Part shown: piece by piece, positions 1 through 7,083 of the stretch
Layout: each line of letters starts with the position of its first letter
Numbering within the stretch: the first letter of the stretch is position 1
NCBI GenBank assembly: GCA_021296015.1
Contig: JAGWBG010000029.1
Span: 1 to 10,229, forward strand
Reading direction: 5' to 3'
DNA length: 10,229 nt
From: Dehalococcoidia bacterium
Lineage (GTDB): Bacteria; Chloroflexota; Dehalococcoidia; Lucifugimonadales; JAGWBF01
Notes under the pieces: generated by a model
Seen by the model: only the letters and a program-made list of their open reading frames with translations
Told to the model about the DNA's origin: nothing
Database searches by the model: none
Translations under genes and position numbers: made by a program

Positions 1-4
1 TACT

Positions 5-13
5 GAAGGAGGT
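5..13 (+). promoter_or_regulatory. Shine-Dalgarno site of the first gene
   Basis: GAAGGAGGT lies four bases before the ATG at 18, a near-perfect anti-16S match that fixes this start. A TGA at 4-6 could be the stop of an upstream co-transcribed gene, but too little sequence is available to say. No promoter is visible, so it presumably lies outside the window. Confidence 0.85.
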
Positions 14-17
14 AGCG

Positions 18-746
18 ATGCCTGGTAATCCCCTTCTCCTGCTTGTACAGGTCTCATGTGCGCCTGAGCACCAGGGGCCCTTCAACACCTGGTACAACAG
101 CCATCTCCCCAACCTGCTGCGTATCCCCGCCTACCTCTGGGCACAGAGGTACATTTGCATAGAAGACAACAACCGCTTCAGCGCCCTCTACGGTGTGCGC
201 AGAGTGGACGACCTGCCGACAATCCTCCAGAGGGAAGGGCCACACATGCACCCCATGGCTGCCAAAGAGTTCGCGGCGTGGGTAAACCTGATGGGAATAT
301 CGGACCGGCTTACCAACGTCTACGAGCAGATATACGGTGACCCCCTGCGAGACCCGTTGCTCCTCTCCAACCGGCCCCTGAGCCTTGTTACTGTGGACGT
401 TGACCCGGCTCACGAGGAAGAGTTCAACCGGTGGTACAACGAGTCCCACGTACCCAACTTGCTGAAGGTCCCCGGCTACGTTCTGGCGGGGCGTTTCCGC
501 GCCCTCGACCATCCCGCGGTGAAGAATTTCAACACGGGGCATAGATACCTTGCCATATACGAGCATGAGAGTGAGGAGATAATACCCTCTCTCAGAGACC
601 GGGAAAGGATGAGTCCCGAGGCCCGCGCCGAATTTGGTATGTGGGAGAGCGTGGGGAAACCCCACACCACCGGCTTTGGCTGGGGTTTCTACCGGCTGAT
701 TTCGAAACACTTCAAGTGGCCCGACGAAGAGTCGCGCGCGGTGTAA
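18..746 (+). CDS. Tandem dimeric alpha/beta-barrel (EthD-like) domain protein
   Basis: The 242-residue protein contains two diverged copies of one domain. The signature F-x-x-WYN-x-x-H-x-PNLL-x-x-P-x-Y appears at residues 22-39 and again at 136-154 (W25 Y26 N27 H29 and W139 Y140 N141 H144). This WY...H...P pattern, with a hydrophobic beta strand before it (LLLLVQV near 6-12, LSLVTVDV near 121-128), is typical of EthD-like members of the dimeric ferredoxin-like alpha/beta-barrel superfamily. Two fused copies would let one chain form the pseudo-dimer. There is no signal peptide or membrane segment, so it is probably cytoplasmic. Enzymatic activity and substrate are unknown; relatives include EthD, monooxygenases and NIPSNAP proteins. 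Its stop overlaps the start of the STAND gene (TAATG at 744-748), so the two are almost certainly translated from one message. The family call is from motif reading only. Confidence 0.8.
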   Translation: MPGNPLLLLVQVSCAPEHQGPFNTWYNSHLPNLLRIPAYLWAQRYICIEDNNRFSALYGVRRVDDLPTILQREGPHMHPMAAKEFAAWVNLMGISDRLTNVYEQIYGDPLRDPLLLSNRPLSLVTVDVDPAHEEEFNRWYNESHVPNLLKVPGYVLAGRFRALDHPAVKNFNTGHRYLAIYEHESEEIIPSLRDRERMSPEARAEFGMWESVGKPHTTGFGWGFYRLISKHFKWPDEESRAV

Positions 747-3238
747 TGCTTCAGATTCAACCGGAGGGAACGAGAGCAGGCACAACCCCCAAGGTAGACC
801 TGCCGCCCCAGAGCAAGTTCGGTTTCGTCGGCCGCCAGGACGAGATGGCGAGGCTGGAGCGCGCCTTTCGGGAGTCCCGCGTCGTTCTGCTCACCGGACC
901 GGCGGGGGTGGGCAAGACTGAGTTGGCCTGCGGGTTCGCTCGCTGGTTGATTGACAAGGAAACGGAGCAAGGCGACGTGCTCTTCATCTCCTTTGAGTAT
1001 GGGGCCGGGTTATGCCGCGTTCTTCACGAGATAGGCACTACTATTCAAGGCATAAGCTTCGCTCGCCTCTCCCTGGAACAACAGCGCAGGTGGGCCGTAG
1101 ATTATCTCAAGAGTAACCCTTGCCTCCTCATCTGGGACAATTTCGAGAGATGTTTTCAATACCTCGAAGAAGAAGAGAGCCGGGAGATTGTGGACTTCCT
1201 CCGTGACATCTGCGATGGGTCAAGTGGCGTCCTCATCACCGGGCGAAGGAAGGACTGGCTTTACTCGCCTACGGCGGGCGGGATAGACTACGTCCACGAG
1301 GAGATCGGGGGACTCAAAGACGAAGACACCAGGCAACTGGCGAGTCTTATACTGGATGACGCTAAAGTGGAATCCCACGGTTTGGGCGCCGAATATGAGG
1401 AGCTACTGAGGGCCGTTCGGGGCAACCCCACGTCTATGAAGGCCATCCTTCCCCATCTGAAGGAGCACACTCCCTCAGAACTGGCCCGGGTTCTCCGGGA
1501 ATTCGGCCAGGGAGACCCCAGCCCGTCCGACGTCATGGATGCTGCCCTGGATTGCTCCTTCTCCCTGATGTCGGCCCGCACAAAGGCACATCAGCCTTTC
1601 CTGTCCCTAGTCCGAGAGCGGGTTCTTCTCGACGTGCTCACCTTCATAACCCAGGGGGAAGTGTACCTGTCGGTCATGGGCGAGCAGATGGGATGGGGGG
1701 CGTGCCGCTCCTTCCTCAGAGAAGGCAGCGCCTACGGCATCCTGGAATCCATATCTCCCAGCGTCTACCTGATTCCGCCCCGGACATCTCCACTGCTCCG
1801 CCGGCATCTGGAGGGCCTCCTCACCCCCGACCGGATTGACACCCTGGACCAGGAGTTCTTGCGGGTCTACGCCGACCTGGGAGAGTATTTCCTGGACAAT
1901 CTCGCCTCGGATTCCTCCACAGATTCCACGGTCACCGGCGTCCTGGCGGAGGAAGCCAACCTGCTCAAGGCCCTGCACATGGCCCAGACAGGCGAACAAT
2001 GGGATAATGTCCAGCTTGTGCTCCAACCCTTGGCCCAAGTCTACAAGATGCAGGAGCGGGTCCTCGAGCTACGGCGCCTTCGAGAACGCCTGCTGCCCCA
2101 CGTGGGCCCGGAGGCCGAGCAGGCAGAACGCCGGGGAGCCATAGAGCTATGGATGTACCTCCAGGCGACTGAGATTAACGATTCCATCAGCAGGCATGAG
2201 CTGGACAGGGCAGACGATATTTGCCACAAAGTATTGGAGTTCCTGGAGTCAAAGGATGTCTCCGCTAACCAGCCCCAAATAGCTTCCATCTGCCATCACT
2301 TAGGGCTGGTAGCCCAGGGTAAGGAACAGAACGAGGAAGCCAGAGAATGGTACAACAAGTCGCTGGCGATTTTCGAGCCTATGGGGTCCGAGGTCGAGGC
2401 CGAGTGCGCCGACAACTATCACCAGCTAGGTCTGATTGAACAGTCGCTGAAGCGCTACGACGAGGCGGAGGACTGGTATCGCAAGGCGTTAGAGGTCCGG
2501 GAGCGGTTGGGGGATGAGGCCGAGACCGCCAGCGAGAGCTATCAGATGGCCCTAGTATCCGAGGCCCGCCATGATTTCGAGCAGGCCGGCGAGTGGCACC
2601 ACAAAGCGCGCCTGGCCTACGAGAACGTGGGAGACAAGGCCAACGCGGCTGCCGTATATCACCGGCTGGGGCTTATATCCCAGGCACACTTCGACTATGA
2701 GGACGCCTCGGAATGGTATCAGAAGGCCTTGCTGGCTTACGAGGAATTGGGGGATGAGGACAGCGGCGCAAGCGACTACTATCAGCTTGGGGTGATTGCG
2801 CTGAACAGATTCGACTACGAGGAGGCCGAGCAGCTTATCAATCTAGCCCTCGATGCCTACGAGGACCTGGGGAACGACGCCGCCGTAGCCAACGCATACC
2901 ATCAGTTGGGTGTAGTGGCCCATTCCAGGCAACGCCCACGAAAGGCCGAGGAACTGTACCACAAAGCCCTCGATATATTCGTCAAGCTCGAGGATGAGAT
3001 TGCCGCCGCCATTAGCTGGGGCCAGCTAGGTTTGCTTTGCGAACAGCTTCAGAACTATCCTCACGCCGTCTGGTACGTGGCACATACCTATGAGATAGCT
3101 TCAGCCCACCAGCTACCCTTGCTCCAGCAGGCCGGCAGGCACCTGTCCAGTCTGCGGGAAAAAATGGGGACCGAAGCATTCCTGGAGTGCTGGCAGGAGG
3201 TCTCCGACAGGGATATACTCCCCGAGCTAGACGGGTAG
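746..3238 (+). CDS. STAND-type P-loop NTPase with C-terminal TPR repeats
   Basis: The 830-residue protein starts at ATG 746, which overlaps the TAA of the preceding gene. A start at 641 is possible, but it would run about 100 bp into that gene without a ribosome site. Visible motifs are Walker A GPAGVGKT (51-58), Walker B CLLIWDN with D131, the sensor-like TGRR (165-168), the GGL motif (188-190) and GNP (226-228). Their order is that of STAND/NB-ARC ATPases. Residues about 240-500 should hold the winged-helix and helical linker parts. Residues about 512-790 are seven TPR units. Only about 20 residues precede the NTPase domain, so there is no N-terminal effector or DNA-binding domain. STAND proteins are ATP-driven signalling switches whose repeats sense a ligand or partner. 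Here the partner could be the coupled barrel protein, which is inference. It could equally be a regulator or an immunity sensor that has lost or outsourced its effector. Confidence 0.87.
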   Translation: MLQIQPEGTRAGTTPKVDLPPQSKFGFVGRQDEMARLERAFRESRVVLLTGPAGVGKTELACGFARWLIDKETEQGDVLFISFEYGAGLCRVLHEIGTTIQGISFARLSLEQQRRWAVDYLKSNPCLLIWDNFERCFQYLEEEESREIVDFLRDICDGSSGVLITGRRKDWLYSPTAGGIDYVHEEIGGLKDEDTRQLASLILDDAKVESHGLGAEYEELLRAVRGNPTSMKAILPHLKEHTPSELARVLREFGQGDPSPSDVMDAALDCSFSLMSARTKAHQPFLSLVRERVLLDVLTFITQGEVYLSVMGEQMGWGACRSFLREGSAYGILESISPSVYLIPPRTSPLLRRHLEGLLTPDRIDTLDQEFLRVYADLGEYFLDNLASDSSTDSTVTGVLAEEANLLKALHMAQTGEQWDNVQLVLQPLAQVYKMQERVLELRRLRERLLPHVGPEAEQAERRGAIELWMYLQATEINDSISRHELDRADDICHKVLEFLESKDVSANQPQIASICHHLGLVAQGKEQNEEAREWYNKSLAIFEPMGSEVEAECADNYHQLGLIEQSLKRYDEAEDWYRKALEVRERLGDEAETASESYQMALVSEARHDFEQAGEWHHKARLAYENVGDKANAAAVYHRLGLISQAHFDYEDASEWYQKALLAYEELGDEDSGASDYYQLGVIALNRFDYEEAEQLINLALDAYEDLGNDAAVANAYHQLGVVAHSRQRPRKAEELYHKALDIFVKLEDEIAAAISWGQLGLLCEQLQNYPHAVWYVAHTYEIASAHQLPLLQQAGRHLSSLREKMGTEAFLECWQEVSDRDILPELDG
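2285..3110 (+). repeat. Seven tandem TPR-coding units, 120-bp period
   Basis: The conserved Leu (or Met) codon of the Y-H-Q-L-G segment recurs at 2300, 2426, 2546, 2666, 2786, 2906 and 3026. The first spacing is 126 bp and the next five are exactly 120 bp, or 40 residues. Each unit reads roughly YHQLG-(x8)-Y-EA-(x2)-WY-KAL-x-x-Y-x-x-LGD, the long TPR form common in NB-ARC/TPR and kinesin-light-chain-like proteins. The constant unit length suggests growth by internal duplication. Confidence 0.85.
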
Positions 3239-3259
3239 GGTGCTACAAGTGTAGCACCC
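3238..3259. terminator. Hairpin between convergent genes, probable bidirectional terminator
   Basis: GGGTGCTAC (3238-3246) pairs perfectly with GTAGCACCC (3251-3259) around the loop AAGT. It begins on the last base of the STAND stop codon and lies 36 bp from the stop of the convergent VWA gene, the expected place for a shared terminator. Neither strand has a good U-run after the stem (the + strand continues CATTTGT), so it may be a weak or Rho-assisted terminator or a 3'-end stabiliser. Confidence 0.6.
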
Positions 3260-3294
3260 CATTTGTACCTTCGGCGACCGTCACTTAAGCCGTG

Positions 3295-4932
3295 CTAGGG
3301 GCTGTATCCTGTAGGTTGCACAGCTTCTCGTGAATTCCGTGTGATGTGCTCCATCAGGAAGGCCACGTCCTGATATGCTCCCAAGTGCCCCAGACTGCCG
3401 TCCAGAGACCTCAACTCCTTCACCAGGTGCAGGAGGTCCTGGTGCACCGACGGGCTTGAGGAGTCAACGAAGGGCAGGCTGCTGTACCTGTCTGACGACA
3501 GGGCAACCACCGCTCCCAACCGCAGCAGGGCATCGTTCACCGTGCCAAACTGAATGTTGTCCTGACCCGTAATGCTCTCATGCTGTCGGTTGGATTCTCC
3601 GGTGGAGGGCGTCACCCACCGCAACTCCACCTCCCCTAACTTGAGGGCTCCGGCAAACCCGGGATTCTTCAACTCCAGCTCGTAAAAGGCGGTAGTGGCC
3701 GCGCCCGCGGGTATCTCTGCAAACTCTCGCCGGGCCTCAGTGAAGGACTGGTCCGAGGTGATGCGGTTCTCATACCCTACTATCCGCCAGGTATCCACCA
3801 CGTCCGGGTCCCATGTCACCTGGGCACGGGTCTGGTCTGCGAAGGGTATGGACAGGGCCAGCCAGTTTTCCCGGCTGAAGGTGGCCCTCGCCTGCCCGGT
3901 GTCACTCAGGTAGCGATACCAACCGTTACCATGTTGAGCTAACTGCTCCAGAAGATAGTCGTTGTAGTTCTCGATGCCAACGCCGATGGTGATAAGGCGC
4001 AGGGGGTTCCTGCTGTCATGGTCGCCTGCGGCTTCCAGTATGGCGAAGGGGTCGGTGGCATCCACGTTGGCAACGCCGTCGGACATCAGAATGATGTAGT
4101 TGTAGGCGTCCGGGTTATCACGCCTTGCCCTGTCAGCAAGCTGCACACCCCGATTTAGTCCTGCCTGGACGTTGGTGGAGTTGTTGGGTGTAAGACTGCT
4201 GATGGAGCGTGCCACAGCCGAGTCGTCGGGGCGTCTATGTTCGACGGTATGCTCTCCAAGAACGATGGAACTGAAGTGGACTACGGCTATGCGGTCATGG
4301 GATCTCAGGCTTCGCCTGATGCTCACCGCCGCCTCCCGGGCTATGTCAACCCGGTTTCCGTTGGACATGGAGCCGGAGGCATCCAGCACCAGGGTGACGT
4401 TGACCGGCGTAGTATCATAGTCCATCTCCGGGGCTTGAAATGCGATGCGGGCCAGGTGCATTCGATTGTCCAGGGGATGGCGGACGACATTGGAGGAGAT
4501 GGCAAAGCTGTCGTTGCGCAGAGGGCGCTTGTAGCCGTAATAGAAGGCGTTGATCCACTCCTCAGCCCTGACTGAGTCGGGGTCCACCTCGTACCCGGCT
4601 CGGGCCCAGTTCAGGGCCAGGTGGTAGGAGGTGCGGTCGGTATCCAAGCCGAAGGTAGAGACGTTGTCTACGGATGCAGACACGAACCTCTCTCGCACAT
4701 AGTCCTGGAAACTCGTGGCCGATGCTATACCTTGCGACGTTGCCCGCGAAGATACAGCAACGGGAGTCCTTCTGGTGGGGGCCTCTGCTTCTAGCATAGG
4801 GGTTGGTAACGCTCTCTGGACGCCCTCGGCTATAGTCCACTCCGGTGTAGGCGCAGCGTCAGCCCCCCCACATGCAGCGAATGTGAGCAAACCAATGATT
4901 GCCAATATTGTCATTGCCAGGAACTTGTCCAT
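3295..4932 (-). CDS. YfbK-type von Willebrand factor A lipoprotein
   Basis: The 545-residue protein starts at ATG 4932, six bases after AGGAGGG. The in-frame ATG at 4950 lies upstream of that ribosome site and is unlikely to be used. Residues 1-20 are a hydrophobic signal peptide ending FAA-C21-GG, a slightly unusual lipobox (Phe at -3), followed by a Pro/Thr/Ala-rich linker to about 70. Residues about 75-140 (FQDYV, VSTFGLDTDRTSY, EEWINAF) match the N-terminal domain found before the VWA domain in YfbK-like proteins. The VWA domain follows with a complete MIDAS: D184-A-S-G-S188, T253 and D285 in MSDG. The C-terminal part (about 350-545) fits the DUF3520-type domain of the same family. The protein should be anchored outside the cytoplasmic membrane and bind a protein ligand through Mg2+ or Mn2+. 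The ligand is unknown. It appears monocistronic, because the hairpins at 5344-5444 separate it from the operon upstream. Confidence 0.9.
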   Translation of the reverse strand: MDKFLAMTILAIIGLLTFAACGGADAAPTPEWTIAEGVQRALPTPMLEAEAPTRRTPVAVSSRATSQGIASATSFQDYVRERFVSASVDNVSTFGLDTDRTSYHLALNWARAGYEVDPDSVRAEEWINAFYYGYKRPLRNDSFAISSNVVRHPLDNRMHLARIAFQAPEMDYDTTPVNVTLVLDASGSMSNGNRVDIAREAAVSIRRSLRSHDRIAVVHFSSIVLGEHTVEHRRPDDSAVARSISSLTPNNSTNVQAGLNRGVQLADRARRDNPDAYNYIILMSDGVANVDATDPFAILEAAGDHDSRNPLRLITIGVGIENYNDYLLEQLAQHGNGWYRYLSDTGQARATFSRENWLALSIPFADQTRAQVTWDPDVVDTWRIVGYENRITSDQSFTEARREFAEIPAGAATTAFYELELKNPGFAGALKLGEVELRWVTPSTGESNRQHESITGQDNIQFGTVNDALLRLGAVVALSSDRYSSLPFVDSSSPSVHQDLLHLVKELRSLDGSLGHLGAYQDVAFLMEHITRNSREAVQPTGYSP

Positions 4933-5228
4933 TGCAATCCCTCCTTGCATATTTGGTCTCCTAACGGCTTCTCAAGGGATGCACTTGGTTCTAACTGAGT
5001 ACCAGGACGGAGAATGGAGCAAAAAAGTTCCAGGATTTTGATCCGAAAGTGGAAGAGCGGGCGAAAGCCCTTCAACCTTTGGGACAGACCCTCGATTTCG
5101 TTGCGTCCCTTGTACGTCTCCCGGTCGAACTCTTACTGGTGAACTATAGTGGCAGAGGGCGGAACAACAGGCGTGAACCCCAGAGCAAAGGAAGCCGGCA
5201 TATCCATTGCCCTCATACGCCTGTTAAT

Positions 5229-5258
5229 TATCTATTAGGTACGACAGGGCACTCTTAA
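5229..5258 (-). promoter_or_regulatory. Weak candidate promoter for the VWA lipoprotein gene
   Basis: Read on the - strand, TTAAGA (5258-5253) and TAGATA (5234-5229) are separated by 18 bp in a locally AT-rich stretch. This would give a leader of roughly 290 nt before the ATG at 4932. Both boxes are imperfect, and no better candidate was seen closer to the gene. Confidence 0.25.
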
Positions 5259-5274
5259 CGGATTTCTGTTTTAG

Positions 5275-5305
5275 ATTCCTCGCTTCACTCCGATGTGTTC
5301 GGAAT
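5275..5305. repeat. REP-like intergenic palindrome
   Basis: ATTCC (5275-5279) pairs with GGAAT (5301-5305), and inside it CCGA (5290-5293) can pair with TCGG (5299-5302), so alternative folds exist. The text GATTCCTCGCTTCACTC...CGGAATGA resembles a type of short palindrome often dispersed between genes in bacterial genomes. That resemblance is from memory and unverified. No second copy occurs in the window. Confidence 0.4.
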
Positions 5306-5343
5306 GAAATGTAGCAGTGTTATTCAAAGGTCTACAAAAGTGG

Positions 5344-5409
5344 AAACCCACCATGCCTCACATAGCACTCACGCTCTCGCAGGAGTGCCGATGGAGGAAC
5401 GGTGGGTTT
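5344..5409. repeat. Long imperfect stem-loop, 66 nt
   Basis: The arms AAACCCACC (5344-5352) and GGTGGGTTT (5401-5409) pair perfectly. Further in, CCTC (5356-5359) pairs with GAGG (5394-5397), CAT (5361-5363) with ATG (5391-5393), and GCACTC (5365-5370) with GAGTGC (5383-5388), around a 12-nt loop. That gives 22 base pairs with small internal loops. It could be a structured leader of the VWA gene, a small RNA, or the end or remnant of a small mobile element. The sequence alone does not decide. Confidence 0.6.
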
Positions 5410-5417
5410 AGTCAGTT

Positions 5418-5444
5418 GCTCACACCTCAGCAAGAGGTGTGAGC
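5418..5444 (-). terminator. Strong hairpin downstream of the Fur-family gene
   Basis: GCTCACACCTC (5418-5428) and GAGGTGTGAGC (5434-5444) form a perfect 11-bp stem with loop AGCAA. It begins 43 bp after the stop of the Fur-family gene on the - strand and probably ends the four-gene operon. The - strand continues AACTGACT without a U-run, so termination would not be canonical. It stands nine bases from the 66-nt stem-loop, and the two may act together. Confidence 0.55.
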
Positions 5445-5487
5445 GAAGTGGCGGAGGTTGGCCGAGGCCTAACAGGTATCTTTTCGG

Positions 5488-5946
5488 CTACTGGGAGATG
5501 CCCTGGGCTTTGGACTCCTTGTGACCTTCGGCGGCACACTGAGGACACCAGCCATAAAAGTCCACCCGTTGGGAGGCGACCTCGAAGTCCGACTTGCTGG
5601 CTATCTCCTCCTTTAGATGAGCGATTTTCTCATGGCCCGTATCCGTATCCACAACGGTGCCACAGGATACGCACACCAGGTTCGCATGGAGTCCCAGGTT
5701 GGCGTCATACCTGGACAGCTTTTGGAAAGGTAGCTCCTGTACCAGTCCGTTCTTCTGTAACACCGAAAGGGTAGAGTAGACGGTGGCCAGGGTGATGTAT
5801 GGGAACATCTCGCTGACCCGCTCGTGAATCTGCTGCACCGAAGGATGGTCGCTGGAGTTGATAACCACTTCAGCTATGGCAAGGCGTTGGGGAGTGAGCC
5901 GTATGCCCCAGCGCTTGAGTTTTTCCGCTAACTGCTCTTGAGTCAA
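5488..5946 (-). CDS. Fur/PerR-family metal-dependent transcriptional regulator
   Basis: I choose the TTG at 5946 (152 residues). AGGAGA (5959-5954) lies seven bases upstream, and the protein then begins (M)TQEQLAEKLKRWGIRLTPQR as in PerR/Fur. The longer reading frame from TTG 6000 (170 residues) has no ribosome site and its start lies inside a palindromic repeat. The N-terminal winged helix contains LTPQR and ITLATVYSTLSVLQKNGLV (recognition helix region). The structural zinc site is complete: C92-x2-C95 and C134-x2-C137. Of the regulatory metal ligands known for B. subtilis PerR (H37, D85, H91, H93, D104), I can align H34, D81, H87 and D100, but the H93 position is N89 (LHANLVC). The Asp at 81 points to PerR-like rather than Fur-like. 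It is the last gene of the operon, 87 bp after the NHL gene. Likely role: dimeric repressor sensing Fe/Mn and perhaps peroxide. Confidence 0.9.
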   Translation of the reverse strand: MTQEQLAEKLKRWGIRLTPQRLAIAEVVINSSDHPSVQQIHERVSEMFPYITLATVYSTLSVLQKNGLVQELPFQKLSRYDANLGLHANLVCVSCGTVVDTDTGHEKIAHLKEEIASKSDFEVASQRVDFYGWCPQCAAEGHKESKAQGISQ

Positions 5947-5972
5947 TACTATGTCTCCTGATACTGTTTCAA

Positions 5973-6025
5973 TTCTCACCCGACCCCCGGCACTCTCCAA
6001 GAGAAGCGGGGACCGGGGAGGATGC
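5973..6025. repeat. GC-rich imperfect palindrome, copy B
   Basis: This spacer between the NHL and Fur-family genes is almost entirely one imperfect palindrome. TTCTCACCCGACCCCCGG (5973-5990) mirrors CCGGGGAGGA (6013-6022) with GGGGACC before it, and a central CTCTCC/GGAGAG-type core lies near 5993-6008. Read on the - strand it begins GCATC..CCCC.GTCCCC soon after the NHL stop, as copy A does after the DUF1501 stop. It probably belongs to a dispersed intergenic hairpin family and may stabilise or end part of the operon message. Confidence 0.55.
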
Positions 6026-6033
6026 TCTGCCGC

Positions 6034-7059
6034 TTACAGACGCCCCCCATAAAAGACGGGGGCCTGCTTGCTATAGACCTGGATACGAGCGCGGGCGGAT
6101 TCGAGTACGAAAATCCTGCCCTCATCATCAACGTCAACGGCTATAGCGCCCCAAAACAGCTTCTCGCGCTCTATGCCTTGGGCTATCTCACGCTCTTGCC
6201 ACATCTCCGGATTCGCGTCCAGCTTCTCCTTGCCCCACTTCGAGATAGTCCCATCGCCGGTCATCTCCGAGATATAGCTGCCATCGGGGCTGAACACCTC
6301 AAGTCGCTCGTTGCCCCAGTCCGTCACGTAGATGGTCCCATCCTTATCAACGGCGATGCCGGTGGGCCGGTTGAACTCTCCGTCGCCCGACCCGGACGTG
6401 CCGAACTTCATCAGGAACTGGCCATCGGGAGAGAACTTCTGGATGCGGTCATTGCGCCAGTCGGCCACGTACACGTCTCCTGCGCTGTCAACGTCTATAC
6501 CCCAGGGCATGTTGAATTCGCCGTCCCCGCTTCCCGCTCGACCCCATTTACCCAGGAATTTCCCGTCCTTGGTAAATTTCTGAATGCGACTGTTCAGGCT
6601 GTCCACCATGTAGAGGACATCATCCTTGTCGAAGGCTATACCGGAGGGGCGGTTGATTTCGCCATCCCCGTCTCCCTGGGTCCCCCACTTGCCTATCCAT
6701 TCACCGTCTCTGGTGAAGATGGAGACCCTGTTAAGCCACTCGTCGGTCACGTACACGCTTCCATCTTTATCAACGGCAACGGAGGTGGGCCAGATTATGG
6801 AGCCGTCGGCCGCGGATGCTTCTCCTTCACCTGCCACGACAGCGCCCCTGGCAAACTCCCCGATATAGTCTTCCCCAACCGTACAGACGGTGACGCGCTT
6901 GCCGTCGGGGCGGTACTCGTAGGAGCGGTTTGCCACGTATATCAAGTCACCCTCACCCCGGGCCAATGCAACAGGATGCCGGAACCCCGGCCCGGAAAAC
7001 TCGGAGCGCCCGATGCTATGGCTATATTGAAACGTTGGACCCAGAATCTTTGTAGTCAT
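6034..7059 (-). CDS. Six-bladed NHL-repeat beta-propeller protein
   Basis: The 341-residue protein is placed at ATG 7059, five bases after GAGAGG. A GTG two codons upstream (7065) overlaps that ribosome site and is less likely. The sequence is built from NHL repeats of the form GDGEFNRPxGIAVDxDGxxYVTDxxNxRIQKFxxDGxFLxKWG. Four clear units lie in the middle (about residues 90-265), with degenerate blades at each end (VALARGEGDLIYVANRSY, AIAVDVDDEGRIFVLESARARIQVY). That number fits a closed six-bladed propeller. NHL propellers bind proteins, RNA or sugars, and a few act as lyases or hydrolases; no catalytic residues can be assigned here. There is no signal peptide, so it is predicted cytoplasmic. 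It lies 71 bp after DUF1501 in the same direction, suggesting it acts with the DUF1800/DUF1501 pair, perhaps as a scaffold (inference). Confidence 0.9.
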   Translation of the reverse strand: MTTKILGPTFQYSHSIGRSEFSGPGFRHPVALARGEGDLIYVANRSYEYRPDGKRVTVCTVGEDYIGEFARGAVVAGEGEASAADGSIIWPTSVAVDKDGSVYVTDEWLNRVSIFTRDGEWIGKWGTQGDGDGEINRPSGIAFDKDDVLYMVDSLNSRIQKFTKDGKFLGKWGRAGSGDGEFNMPWGIDVDSAGDVYVADWRNDRIQKFSPDGQFLMKFGTSGSGDGEFNRPTGIAVDKDGTIYVTDWGNERLEVFSPDGSYISEMTGDGTISKWGKEKLDANPEMWQEREIAQGIEREKLFWGAIAVDVDDEGRIFVLESARARIQVYSKQAPVFYGGRL

Positions 7060-7083
7060 TTTCACCTCTCAGAGAGTAGGTTT

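Larger units (their letters stand above)
4933..5487. other. Gene-poor intergenic region with several palindromes
   Basis: This stretch of about 555 bp lies between the VWA start and the stop of the Fur-family gene. I find no convincing gene in it. The longest small reading frame (GTG 5049 to 5258, + strand, 69 codons) has no ribosome site and no recognised motif. The region holds a GAAA-capped 4-bp hairpin (5059-5070), a weak promoter candidate toward the VWA gene, a REP-like palindrome near 5275-5305 and two adjacent strong stem-loops at 5344-5444. On the - strand it is the 5' flank of the VWA gene, so the structures could belong to a long leader as well as to 3' ends. Confidence 0.6.

Noticed and set aside
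641..745. Longer N-terminus for the STAND protein (start at 641)
   Set aside because: It would overlap the preceding gene by about 100 bp and has no ribosome site. The TAATG overlap at 744-748 is the usual coupled start.
54..785. Open frame of 243 codons on the - strand opposite the first gene
   Set aside because: The + strand product has a duplicated domain signature and a near-perfect ribosome site. The antisense frame has neither.
2285..3110. Periodic sequence considered as a CRISPR or DNA tandem repeat array
   Set aside because: The 120-bp period is in frame, conserved mainly at the protein level, and matches TPR units.
5049..5258. Possible small + strand protein of 69 residues
   Set aside because: GTG start, no ribosome site, no recognised motif, and the frame crosses an AT-rich promoter-like stretch.
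5344..5409. Integron attC site
   Set aside because: The inverted-repeat folding is suggestive, but the required GTTRRRY and RYYYAAC core sites are not at the arm ends and no integrase or cassette structure is present.
5947..6000. Eighteen extra residues for the Fur-family protein from TTG at 6000
   Set aside because: No ribosome site precedes it, its start lies within the GC-rich palindrome, and the start at 5946 has AGGAGA seven bases upstream and gives the normal family length.
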